Shown here: positions 1 to 8,193 of the stretch, one piece after another
Layout of the letters: the number at the start of each line of letters is the position of its first letter
Numbering within the stretch: position 1 is the first letter of the stretch
Origin: SAR202 cluster bacterium
GTDB taxonomy: Bacteria; Chloroflexota; Dehalococcoidia; SAR202; CAJWER01
Direction of reading: 5' to 3'
DNA: 13,029 nucleotides
Assembly: GCA_030740335.1 (NCBI GenBank)
Contig: JASLXL010000094.1
Coordinates: 1-13,029, forward strand
Position numbers and translations under genes: made by a program
Notes under the pieces: generated by a model
Told to the model about the DNA's origin: nothing
What the model saw: the letters and a program-made list of their open reading frames with translations, nothing else
Databases searched by the model: none

Positions 1-1197
<1,197 letters not shown>

Positions 1198-1231
1198 GGC
1201 AGGCCTTGGTTCGGGGTGGTGATTACAGTAA

Positions 1232-1294
1232 CACAGCGGGCGCTGTGCGCGCTTAGGGGGTCGGAGGGAGTGCATGCCAAAGGATAGCCTTTGG
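1232..1294 (-). other. Two short hairpins between hemW and selB
   Basis: The 151-bp gap between hemW and selB holds two perfect short inverted repeats. One is CCAAAGG/CCTTTGG (1277-1283 with 1288-1294, 4-nt loop). The other is CACAGC/GCTGTG (1232-1237 with 1242-1247, 4-nt loop). Neither is followed by a T-run on the minus strand, so they are not standard intrinsic terminators. They could be mRNA processing or attenuation structures, or chance. Confidence 0.3.
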
Positions 1295-1348
1295 GGCTGG
1301 AGTTGGGTCGGACCAGAACCGGCCACGACTCACTTTGCATGCGCCGTT

Positions 1349-2593
1349 CTATTGGGGATCAAAGAAGCGGCTGAATACCTCGTTGCCGAGGAGGCGGCCT
1401 CGGTCGGTCAGCTTGATGGCTCCAGCTTTGGTTTCGATCAGCCCTAGTTCGTGTAGCTCGGACAGGACGTCTGTGTAAACGTCGGACACAGTGCATCCAA
1501 ATCGGGAGGCGAAGTCCGCCTCGACAATGCCAGTGTCGAGACGCAGCCCCATCATCATGGTCTCGGCCATCTCCATGAACTGATCTATCGCCTCTACAGA
1601 CTCCACGGCAGGCATCTCCTCTAGCGTTCGAGTGTCTATGGCGATTCCGGTTCGTGGGGGGGCGCCGTCGGACATGCGACGAATGTATTCCCTTGGTGAG
1701 CGCAGGTTGTGGAATCTGTGTTGAGCCAGATATGAGTGGGCACCCGGCCCGACCCCCAGGAAATCTCCGTTTCGCCAGTAGGTCAGGTTGTGTTTGCTCT
1801 CGCGGTCCGGTAGCGCCCAGTTCGATATTTCGTAGTGGCGGTATCCGGCCCTCTGCATGGCGTATTCGGCGGCCAGATACATGTCTGCGGCCAGATCTGG
1901 GTCGGGGTCTGGTATGACGCCGGTGTTGATTGATTTTTCCATGGGTGTGCCACCCTCAAGGGTCAGGCAGTACATGGACAAATGGGCAGGGTGCAGCTCA
2001 GCGATCGTGTCCACGGTATCTCGCCATTGATCGAGGCTCTGGTCGGGAAGGCCGTACATCAGATCGAGGCTAACGTTGTCGAAGCCGGCCTCGGTCGCAG
2101 CTTTGTACGCATCTATCGCTTCCCGCGCCGAGTGCCGTCGCCCCAGGACTTTCAAGAGGCCGTCGTCTAGGCTCTGCACGCCTATACTGAGGCGGTTTAC
2201 GCCGGCCGAGTAGATGGAGTTCAGCTTGGACGACGAGAGGTCGTCGGGGTTTGCCTCGACGGTGATCTCTACGTTGGATGTGATCGTGAAGGAACTGTCG
2301 ATGACCTGCATCAAAGTGGCCAAGTCACCTTCCGGCAGGTAGGATGGGGTGCCGCCACCGAAGAACACTGAGGCCAGATGAGGCCTGCCCAGGACTGCGC
2401 CCCACCCTATGATCTCCGTGCGAAGGGCGGCGACATAGCTGGGCATTAGCGGCTCGATGGCGGCGTAGGTGTTGAAGTCGCAGTACGGGCATTTAGTCTG
2501 ACAAAAGGGAATGTGGACGTAGAGGCCCAGGAGAGTCCGCCCCGAACCTTGTGTGGTTATTGTCGCTGGCTCCGAGTCAGGATTCATTGTCAC
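1349..2593 (-). CDS. hemW: HemW-like radical SAM protein (haem chaperone; coproporphyrinogen oxidase-like)
   Basis: A radical SAM protein of the HemN/HemW family, 414 residues. The cluster motif is CQTKCPYCDF (Cys31, Cys35, Cys38). The residue two after the third Cys is Phe, as in HemW; true HemN has Cys there. GGGTP at 79-83 is the SAM-binding glycine motif. HNLTYW followed by FLGVGPGAHS is the conserved HemW block around the proposed haem-binding HNxxYW. A HemN C-terminal-type helical domain fills the last 90 or so residues. HemW proteins are haem-transfer chaperones in the cytosol or at the membrane, not oxidases. The start is ambiguous: GTG at 2593 and ATG at 2587 are in frame, and neither has a clear Shine-Dalgarno. 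A REP-like hairpin sits just upstream at 2611-2634. The protein is slightly longer than typical HemW, through an N-terminal tail of about 20 residues. Confidence 0.92.
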   Translation of the reverse strand: MTMNPDSEPATITTQGSGRTLLGLYVHIPFCQTKCPYCDFNTYAAIEPLMPSYVAALRTEIIGWGAVLGRPHLASVFFGGGTPSYLPEGDLATLMQVIDSSFTITSNVEITVEANPDDLSSSKLNSIYSAGVNRLSIGVQSLDDGLLKVLGRRHSAREAIDAYKAATEAGFDNVSLDLMYGLPDQSLDQWRDTVDTIAELHPAHLSMYCLTLEGGTPMEKSINTGVIPDPDPDLAADMYLAAEYAMQRAGYRHYEISNWALPDRESKHNLTYWRNGDFLGVGPGAHSYLAQHRFHNLRSPREYIRRMSDGAPPRTGIAIDTRTLEEMPAVESVEAIDQFMEMAETMMMGLRLDTGIVEADFASRFGCTVSDVYTDVLSELHELGLIETKAGAIKLTDRGRLLGNEVFSRFFDPQ

Positions 2594-2605
2594 GGTGTGC
2601 GTTTT

Positions 2606-2634
2606 CGCTCATGGTGAGCTTGTCGAACCACCAT
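2606..2634 (-). repeat. REP-like palindromic element, copy 1
   Basis: The minus strand reads ATGGTG, then a loop containing TTCGACAAGCT, then CACCAT (6-bp perfect stem, 2611-2616 with 2629-2634). The 12-nt core GAGCTTGTCGAA (2616-2627 plus strand) recurs in the opposite orientation at 7074-7085, where a different stem flanks it. Short palindromes with this core occur in intergenic DNA of many bacteria; that is recalled, not searched. The element lies 18 bp upstream of the hemW start. Confidence 0.6.
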
Positions 2635-2887
2635 TCTCGATAACCCCCACCCCAAACGAAGATAGATAAGAAAAAGTATTTTGATTTCTTCTGAGGAACA
2701 CCCTCAGGCTCCCGGCAATCTGCTCTCCCTGCTCAACATTCAGTGGATGGAGGTTGCTGGTATCTGAGGGACACCATACGACGCGCAGGCGACTAGTTGC
2801 GCCACTCTATACACCCACGCTCGACCCGATAAGAGGGGCCTTGACCCATACCCCTAACCCTGCCTTGAACATGGGTCGGGATCAGAA

Positions 2888-2930
2888 CCCAGCCCCTAGC
2901 CCTCAGAACCGGGGTGTTTCTGGGGCTGGG
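2888..2930 (-). terminator. GC-rich hairpin after the ychF-like gene
   Basis: CCCAGCCCC (2888-2896) pairs perfectly with GGGGCTGGG (2922-2930), a 9-bp stem starting 5 bp past the stop of the ychF-like gene. The 25-nt loop can fold further. On the minus strand the stem is followed by TTCTGATC rather than a clean T-run, so intrinsic termination is plausible but imperfect. Confidence 0.45.
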
Positions 2931-2935
2931 GGAAG

Positions 2936-4033
2936 CTACACGTTGAATAGAATGTTGACCATATCACCGTCCTTGATGACGTAGGTCTTACCTTCGTTGC
3001 GATACAGGCCTCGGCGGCGTGCCTCCGCGTATGTGAGACAGTCTAGAAATTCGTCGTAGGCTACGACCTCCGCTCGAATGAAGCCTCGCTCCAAGTCCGT
3101 GTGAATCTTGCCCGCGGCCTGGGAGGCCTCCGTGCCCCTGTCGGCCGCCCATGCTCGCGCCTCAACTTCCGCGGCCGTGTAGAACGTTATGGTATCGGAA
3201 GCTACATAGGACAATACAATCATTCGGTCCAACCCGGACCCTTCGACTTCCATCTCCTCTCGCATCTCGGCTTCGTCTTCCGGAGGCATGCTGGCCAGTT
3301 CCATTTCCAGAGAGCCGCATATTGCAGCTATGCCATCTTGAGTCCCATCCAGAGCAACTGAGAGGCTTTCCTCGGTGGTCGCGGCTTCCGACAGTACGTC
3401 CTCGCCGAGATTGGCGACGACAATTACTGGTTTGTCGGTGAGCAGGTTGAACCCGCGGAGTGCGCGAGACTCGTCCACGGTGAATTCCTGTTTTCGGATT
3501 GGGACGCCATCCTCAAGACCTGCCTTAAGCCGTTCCAATAGTGCCCACTCTTTGGCCTGCCCTTCACGCTCCTGAGCCCTAGCTCCCTTTGCACTTTCGG
3601 CGAGTCGGGACAGGCGGCGGTCCAGCAGTTCGATGTCGGCGAAGGCGATCTCCAAGAGCATTAGCTCTGCATCTCGAACGGGGTCGATCCCATCTTCGCC
3701 GCCGGTGACTGCGGGATTTTCGAAGGCTCGGACAACCACCATGAGCACGTCAACGAGCTGTAGGTGACCGAGGTATTCGCCGGAGATGCCGCGTGTCTTG
3801 CCGAAACCCTCCGGGGGAGGCGGCACGTCCACATATTTGATCTCTGCGGCGACTCTTTTTTTCGAACTGAATATGCTGACCAGCTTATCTAGCCGCGGAT
3901 CTGGGACCTTGGCGACTCCGATGTTGGGCTTACCCCGGCCGGAGTGGTCGGCAACCGCCACCGAGCCGCGCGTGACCGCATTGAACATGGTGGTCTTGCC
4001 GCTGCTAGGCAAACCCACGATACCGATATCCAT
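2936..4033 (-). CDS. ychF: YchF/OLA1-like P-loop ATPase with altered G3 motif
   Basis: A 365-residue member of the Obg-like ATPase family, near the usual 363. YchF proteins bind ribosomes, hydrolyse ATP and take part in stress responses. The P-loop GLPSSGKTT is at 7-15. The ATP-selecting NxxE motif in the G4 position is NLGE at 208-211. The C-terminal TGS domain is very well conserved: QAAGKIHTDLERGFIRAEV and the end DGDMVNILFNV match the family closely. The G3/switch II region is odd: where YchF has DxAGL, this protein has DVPPPPEGFG (69-78). The P-loop SSGKT also differs from the common NVGKS. ATG at 4033 is used because GGAGG lies 10 nt upstream and MDIGIVGLP matches the family N-terminus; the frame stays open upstream to 4132 but would add 33 unconserved residues and overlap the ykvA-like gene. 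Family is certain, function in detail less so. Confidence 0.9.
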   Translation of the reverse strand: MDIGIVGLPSSGKTTMFNAVTRGSVAVADHSGRGKPNIGVAKVPDPRLDKLVSIFSSKKRVAAEIKYVDVPPPPEGFGKTRGISGEYLGHLQLVDVLMVVVRAFENPAVTGGEDGIDPVRDAELMLLEIAFADIELLDRRLSRLAESAKGARAQEREGQAKEWALLERLKAGLEDGVPIRKQEFTVDESRALRGFNLLTDKPVIVVANLGEDVLSEAATTEESLSVALDGTQDGIAAICGSLEMELASMPPEDEAEMREEMEVEGSGLDRMIVLSYVASDTITFYTAAEVEARAWAADRGTEASQAAGKIHTDLERGFIRAEVVAYDEFLDCLTYAEARRRGLYRNEGKTYVIKDGDMVNILFNV

Positions 4034-4084
4034 CTTGCGACGACCTCCGACTGAGTGATTTTTTAAAATTGAATAGCGATCGGT

Positions 4085-4124
4085 CGGGGATAGGTTCCTT
4101 CGAGTCGGAACGCGACTATCCCCG
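4085..4124 (+). terminator. Strong stem with T-run, oriented against the surrounding genes
   Basis: CGGGGATAG (4085-4093) pairs perfectly with CTATCCCCG (4116-4124). Inside it, GTTCC (4094-4098) pairs with GGAAC (4107-4111) around an 8-nt loop. On the plus strand the stem is followed at once by TTTTT (4125-4129), the form of an intrinsic terminator for plus-strand transcripts. No plus-strand gene ends here. On the minus strand the stem includes the TAG stop of the ykvA-like gene and the nearest T-run is about 20 nt further on. Confidence 0.55.
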
Positions 4125-4472
4125 TTTTTCACGCTCGTCGTCTTCGAGATAGCGGAACGAACCGTCTACAACGCTAGACTTCGATGAGTCATCGTCGTCC
4201 GCGGGTGATGTCCCACGAATGTGCTCCGATAAGACCTTCCCAGGCGCGAGCGCTAGAAACAGCCCGATAGAAAACACGATGGCCAACAGGTCGTCGATCC
4301 GACCCAATGCTGGTACCATGTCGGGCAGCACGTCAATGGGCAAAATCACATATCCGATTCCCGCGGGAATGATGAACTTGGTCCACAAGGGTACACGCCG
4401 ATCCATCATGAGTCTGAAGACGAGTCGAGGTATGCCAGTCATGCTAAGTAGCTGGTACAACCCTCGCAGCAT
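4116..4472 (-). CDS. DUF1232 (YkvA-like) small membrane protein
   Basis: A 118-residue protein with the DUF1232 signature: YVILPIDVLPDMVPALG, then RIDDLLAI. The family is widespread, usually membrane-associated and without an established biochemical role. Two hydrophobic segments (roughly residues 35-52 and 65-85) could span the membrane, separated by the conserved loop. The C-terminal 30 residues are acidic, with a DDDDSS run, and probably face the cytoplasm. ATG at 4472 is chosen because a perfect AGGAGG sits at 4479-4484, 6 nt upstream. A longer start at 4502 would place this site inside the gene. It precedes the ychF-like gene by 82 bp on the same strand and is divergent from holA. Confidence 0.85.
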   Translation of the reverse strand: MLRGLYQLLSMTGIPRLVFRLMMDRRVPLWTKFIIPAGIGYVILPIDVLPDMVPALGRIDDLLAIVFSIGLFLALAPGKVLSEHIRGTSPADDDDSSKSSVVDGSFRYLEDDEREKRG

Positions 4473-4478
4473 CCTCCA

Positions 4479-4484
4479 CCTCCT
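4479..4484 (-). promoter_or_regulatory. Ribosome binding site deciding the ykvA-like start
   Basis: A consensus AGGAGG on the minus strand, 6 nt before ATG 4472. It argues against the upstream in-frame start at 4502. Confidence 0.8.
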
Positions 4485-4500
4485 ACCGACTCCGCGTACC

Positions 4501-4506
4501 ATTATA
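4501..4506 (-). promoter_or_regulatory. Candidate -10 box for the ykvA-like gene
   Basis: TATAAT, a perfect sigma-70-type -10 hexamer on the minus strand, lies 28 bp before ATG 4472 in the short divergent gap to holA. No good -35 hexamer is seen 16-18 bp upstream, so the promoter is tentative. Confidence 0.4.
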
Positions 4507-4538
4507 TCCCGCGCCCCAGACCAAGGAAAGCTGGCCCA

Positions 4539-5546
4539 TTGATCTACCTCCTATACGGCGATGATGACTTCACCATTGAGGAGGCGCTCGTTTCACTCAG
4601 GAGCAAGGTAGGTCTTCCTGATGTCCGTGATGTGAACACTGCGGCGTTCGATGCGTCGGTCAGCCTGGCGGAGATGATGGCCACATGTGACACGGTGCCG
4701 TTTCTCGCGGACAAGCGGCTCGTGATAGTACGGGGTCTGCTGACACGGTTTGAGAGAGACCGGCCTTCACGTTCGCGGTCCAAGTCTGATAGCGCCACAG
4801 TGGGCCTCGGGGAGTGGGAAGGGCTTTCGGAGTATCTGGAGCGCGTCCCCGAGACCACAGACCTGGTCTTCGTGGACGGCGCTCTGGCAGCGTCGAATCC
4901 GCTGCTCAAGGCGGTCCAGCCTCACGTCAACTCGCGGTTGTTTTCGCGCCCAAATCCGACGGACCTATGGCAGTGGATTCGGACACGGGTCGCCTCATTG
5001 GGCGCAGACATCGAACCAAATGCTGTCGACGAGTTGGCGGAGACCATAGGCAGCGACCTGAGGGTGCTTGCAGGGGAACTGGAGAAACTAGCCCTGTACA
5101 GAACCGGCACGCCGATCCGCCACGAGGATGTCCTTGAGATGGTATCGTACACTAGGGACGCCAACATCTTCGCGACAGTCGATGCCATCCTGGAGGGACG
5201 TTTCACGGCGGCGGCTAGGATGGTTCACCTGATTTTAGGTTCAGGCGGGTCGCCAGGATACCTGCGTGCGATGTTGTCGAGGCAGGTAAGGCTCCTTATT
5301 TTGGCCAAGGACCTGGGTGCACGGCGGGTCCCCGCCCCTGAGTGCGGCAAGCGTCTTGGCCTCTCTGGGTATCCCTTGCGAAAGACGATGGAACAGGAGC
5401 GAAAATTCAGGCCGGAACAGCTCGTGATGGTGCACCGCCGGCTGATGGAGGCCGACCTGAGGATTAAGTCATCGTCGCTGGAGGAGAGTGTCGCAATGGA
5501 TCTGCTGGTGGCAGAAGTAGCGGCAATACAGCACGGCGAATCTTGA
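4539..5546 (+). CDS. holA: DNA polymerase III subunit delta
   Basis: The delta subunit of the clamp loader, which opens the beta sliding clamp and loads it on primed DNA in the cytosol. The 335-residue length is normal for the family. The N-terminus MIYLLYGDDDF followed by IEEAL is typical, as is the block TVPFLADKRLVIVRG (around residues 51-65). The middle has the WIRTRVASLG and AVDELAETIGSDLRVLAGELEKLALY pattern characteristic of HolA, and the C-terminus carries the helical collar region ending in a short MDLLVAEVAAI helix. Delta naturally lacks a Walker A motif and none is seen. TTG at 4539 is used as the start: AAGGAAAG lies 8 nt upstream, there is no ATG nearby in frame, and the protein begins exactly where the family does. 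It is probably co-transcribed with the flavoprotein gene 19 nt downstream. Confidence 0.92.
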   Translation: MIYLLYGDDDFTIEEALVSLRSKVGLPDVRDVNTAAFDASVSLAEMMATCDTVPFLADKRLVIVRGLLTRFERDRPSRSRSKSDSATVGLGEWEGLSEYLERVPETTDLVFVDGALAASNPLLKAVQPHVNSRLFSRPNPTDLWQWIRTRVASLGADIEPNAVDELAETIGSDLRVLAGELEKLALYRTGTPIRHEDVLEMVSYTRDANIFATVDAILEGRFTAAARMVHLILGSGGSPGYLRAMLSRQVRLLILAKDLGARRVPAPECGKRLGLSGYPLRKTMEQERKFRPEQLVMVHRRLMEADLRIKSSSLEESVAMDLLVAEVAAIQHGES

Positions 5547-5565
5547 GCATCCCTGGGGGAGTCTA

Positions 5566-7032
5566 TTGACGGCACAAGCCTGGTGGGACGAGGAATGGGA
5601 CGTGGTGGTGGCTGGCGGCGGGGGGGCCGGTCTGATGGCGGCCTACGCCGCTGCTGAGCGGGGTGCAGAGGTCCTGTTGATCGAGAAAATGGCGGGCCTG
5701 GGTGGGGCAACCGCGATGGCTGTCGGCACAATATCCGCAGCGGGCACGCAGATCCAGAAGACCGCGGGTGTTCAGGACGACGTGGAGACCCACTTCAGGG
5801 ACTACTTGGAGTTCCGGACACTCGGCACGAGTCCAGAGGACTACGACCTTGAGTTGACTCGCCTGCTCGTGGAACGCTCCCCTACGACCTTGCAACGACT
5901 CATCGATATGGGTATTTCGTATACGGGGCCGCATCCCGAACCCCCGCACACTGTGCGGCGAATGCACAACGCCTTGCCCGACTCCGGGGTCTACATCGAG
6001 ACGCTAGAACGACAGGCCCTGGGTGCAGGCGTGACGATTCGCATGGAAACGACGATTCAGGAGATGGCGCGAGACGAGGACGGCAACGTCTCGCGCCTCG
6101 TGACTCGCCATGTGCGACGTCACGAGTTTAAGGTGATCAGGGCGCGCCGCGGCGTCGTGCTGGCCACGGGGTACTTCAGCGCCAACAAGGATCTGGCGCA
6201 GGCCCATGGACGTCCAGCCGAGTTGTCCGAGATTGAGCCCAGCCTTGAGTCCGCCACCGGAGACGGGATTGTACTGGCGACGGCCCTTGGGGCGGCTACT
6301 GCCGGGATGGATGTCGGGGACAAACCGGCGTTCCGTGCCGCTATGCCCCCATATGTGCGCCCAGAGCCAGTCCTGTTTACCGAGGGCGCGGTCCTCGTCA
6401 ACGCTGATGGCCGTCGTTTCACCAACGAGTTGGAAGCGCCCGAGGTGGCTACGAGCCGTCAGCCACGTGGAACCGCGTTCTTGGTCTTCGACGCTCGCCT
6501 CGCGGCACGAATAGCCACCGCGGCCGATGACTCGCCGGGGACCAGGGACGGGTGGCTGCGCAACGGCAAGCTATTCCTGTCCACTTTTCCAGGGGTCGCC
6601 TACGCATATCTTGACGACTTTCGCGAGAGGACCGACTACTTCTACGAATCTGACACCCTGGCGGGGCTGGCCGACCAACTGCGTGTCCCAGTGGGCGAGT
6701 TCAAGGAGAACATGGGTGTCACCGCCGAGGCAGCCGCCGGCAAACGACCAGATCCATTTGGCAAGGTGCCCACCGGCCCGGGGGTTGCAGTGCCACCGTT
6801 CTACGCCGTCGGTCCCTTGCGGCCGAATATCGGATCCAGCGGGGGGCTCAAGATCGACCGCGAGATGCGGGTGATCGCTGTCGACGGCGGAGCGATACCG
6901 CACCTATATGCAGCTGGAATCACGGCCGCGTCCAATACCCTCATTGCTGGTCACGGCCATGCATTGTCCTGGGCGTTCACGAGCGGCCACATAGCCGGCG
7001 AGAATGCGGCATCCAAGGATCCCGTATCGTAA
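5566..7032 (+). CDS. FAD-dependent oxidoreductase, fumarate reductase/ketosteroid dehydrogenase-like flavoprotein
   Basis: A 488-residue FAD_binding_2-type flavoprotein. The dinucleotide fold starts at once: VVVAGGGGAGLMAAYAAAERG (GxGxxG at Gly17, Gly19, Gly22) followed by LLIEK, whose Glu40 would bind the adenosine ribose. GGATAMAVGTISAAGT resembles the second flavin-contact segment of the family. The C-terminus has PNIGSSGGLKID and LYAAGITAASNTL, where the flavin is closed in. The family includes fumarate and urocanate reductases and 3-ketosteroid 1-dehydrogenases, all working on C-C bonds next to a carbonyl or carboxylate; the substrate here cannot be told. There is no signal peptide, Tat motif or haem motif, so it is probably cytosolic. 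TTG at 5566 has GGGGGAG 4 nt upstream. It follows holA by 19 nt, probably by read-through rather than shared function. Confidence 0.85.
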   Translation: MTAQAWWDEEWDVVVAGGGGAGLMAAYAAAERGAEVLLIEKMAGLGGATAMAVGTISAAGTQIQKTAGVQDDVETHFRDYLEFRTLGTSPEDYDLELTRLLVERSPTTLQRLIDMGISYTGPHPEPPHTVRRMHNALPDSGVYIETLERQALGAGVTIRMETTIQEMARDEDGNVSRLVTRHVRRHEFKVIRARRGVVLATGYFSANKDLAQAHGRPAELSEIEPSLESATGDGIVLATALGAATAGMDVGDKPAFRAAMPPYVRPEPVLFTEGAVLVNADGRRFTNELEAPEVATSRQPRGTAFLVFDARLAARIATAADDSPGTRDGWLRNGKLFLSTFPGVAYAYLDDFRERTDYFYESDTLAGLADQLRVPVGEFKENMGVTAEAAAGKRPDPFGKVPTGPGVAVPPFYAVGPLRPNIGSSGGLKIDREMRVIAVDGGAIPHLYAAGITAASNTLIAGHGHALSWAFTSGHIAGENAASKDPVS

Positions 7033-7066
7033 TTGGGGCCTTGTACCAGACACGTCGCTTTGGTTC

Positions 7067-7120
7067 TCTGTCCTTCGACAAGCTCAGGACGAACGGTGAG
7101 CCAGAGCCACGTTCGTGGCG
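7067..7120 (+). repeat. REP-like palindromic element, copy 2, with a second hairpin
   Basis: GTCCT (7070-7074) pairs with AGGAC (7086-7090) around a loop holding CGACAAGCTC. The 12-nt core TTCGACAAGCTC (7074-7085) is the reverse complement of the core at 2616-2627. Directly downstream ACGAACG (7089-7095) pairs with CGTTCGT (7110-7116), and GCCACG/CGTGGC form a compact palindrome at 7107-7120. The block lies between two convergent genes and could also act as a terminator region, although no T-run follows. Confidence 0.55.
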
Positions 7121-7195
7121 GGCTCATCAAGCAGACGGCCCCGCGGATCACGCCCCTGCGGTAACCCCGTAACTAGCGTGGAGAGTCTGGGGCTA

Positions 7196-8122
7196 CTACG
7201 CCCCTTTTAAGACTGGACGGAGTGCGGCTATGTGGTCCGGTGTGGTCGCGCAGCACCCCCCGATAATCTGAGCCCCCATGTCGAGCCAGTCCTGACCGAA
7301 GTCCGCGTAGTGGGCTGGCGTGTTTTCCCCGATATCGAAGGCGCGCAGCTCTCTCGCTGGATCGTCGCCGGTCACATCTTCCGATCCTACATAGCCGATA
7401 TTAGCGTACCCGCCAATGGGACCGTCAAAGGCTTTGCGCAAGCGAGGAAGGGTTTGCGATATCTGTTCCGGGCTGCTGCACATGAGCAGTATGGCATCCA
7501 CTCGAACGTCCTCGTCGGTGATCGCCTCGACTACCTGGTCCATCGACCCGCCGTCCGCTCTGAGCCTGCCATCCTCCGTGAAGTGGCAGAGGCCGATCAG
7601 CAGCGGCAGCCCAGTTGGGGCTGCTGATCGAACGGCCTGGCGCACCTTATCGATGGTGCCGAGATACTCCGCGAGCATACCGTCGACACCAGCATTGGCC
7701 AGCAGTTCGGAGTGGGCTCGCAGGTCATCGTAGGAGTCTACGGGACCGGGTGACGGGGCTATGCCGCCGACTACGTGCGCCTGTTGGTTTGTCGTGTCGC
7801 GGGCGTTGCTGGCTAGCTGGACAGCACGCTGGTTGTACTTTTCCCACCGGTCCTGTAGTCCTGCCACCGACATGCGGCTGCGATTGCCGTAGAAGGTGTT
7901 CGTGGTGACGATATCGGCTCCCTGCGCAAGATAGTCCCTGTGGACATCACGTACGACATCGGGTGCTGTCATATTGGCGACGCTGGACCAGGGGCCGATG
8001 TTGCCCTTGGCGTCGTAGCCTCTGGATACACTTACTCCTCGCCGTTGAATCTCTGACCCTGTGCCACCATCCATCAGTATTTTTTCACCGGTCGCTAGAC
8101 GATTCGCGAGCGTTTCTCTCAT
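7196..8122 (-). CDS. Homocysteine S-methyltransferase family protein
   Basis: A 308-residue zinc-dependent methyltransferase-fold protein (TIM barrel; family of MmuM, BHMT and the MetH N-terminal domain). Near the start ILMDGGTGSEIQRRG is the family opening motif. VTTNTFYGNR follows around residue 75. The three zinc-binding cysteines are present: one in LLMCSSPEQI (Cys215) and two in IIGGCCATTPDHI (Cys290, Cys291). This supports an active thiol methyltransferase, with homocysteine or a related thiol as acceptor. The methyl donor (S-methylmethionine, betaine or another) cannot be decided. No cobalamin or folate domain is attached. GTG at 8125 and ATG at 8122 are adjacent possible starts; ATG is preferred and has GGGAG about 9 nt upstream. 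It lies 71 bp downstream of the broken P-loop gene on the same strand. Confidence 0.87.
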   Translation of the reverse strand: MRETLANRLATGEKILMDGGTGSEIQRRGVSVSRGYDAKGNIGPWSSVANMTAPDVVRDVHRDYLAQGADIVTTNTFYGNRSRMSVAGLQDRWEKYNQRAVQLASNARDTTNQQAHVVGGIAPSPGPVDSYDDLRAHSELLANAGVDGMLAEYLGTIDKVRQAVRSAAPTGLPLLIGLCHFTEDGRLRADGGSMDQVVEAITDEDVRVDAILLMCSSPEQISQTLPRLRKAFDGPIGGYANIGYVGSEDVTGDDPARELRAFDIGENTPAHYADFGQDWLDMGAQIIGGCCATTPDHIAALRPVLKGA

Positions 8123-8193
8123 CACTTCAGGCTCCCATTGCGACTAAGACACTCATTGCGTTTTCTCGGTGGCTCTCGCTAGTCGGTACTTGT

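Larger units (their letters stand above)
2594..2935. other. 342-bp intergenic region between ychF-like and hemW genes
   Basis: No credible coding sequence is seen here. It holds, from left to right, the REP-like hairpin (2611-2634), an AT-rich stretch (about 2660-2690) that may contain the hemW promoter, a hairpin CTGAGG/CCTCAG (2691-2696 with 2702-2707, 5-nt loop), and a GC-rich hairpin next to the ychF-like stop codon (2888-2930). I could not identify a confident -35/-10 pair. Confidence 0.6.

Noticed and set aside
2754..2984. Small plus-strand open frame in the intergenic region
   Set aside because: It has no ribosome binding site, low-complexity translation, and overlaps the ychF-like 3' end and its hairpin.
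4034..4132. 33-residue N-terminal extension of the YchF-like protein
   Set aside because: It has no family similarity, and the start at 4033 has its own Shine-Dalgarno and matches the family N-terminus.
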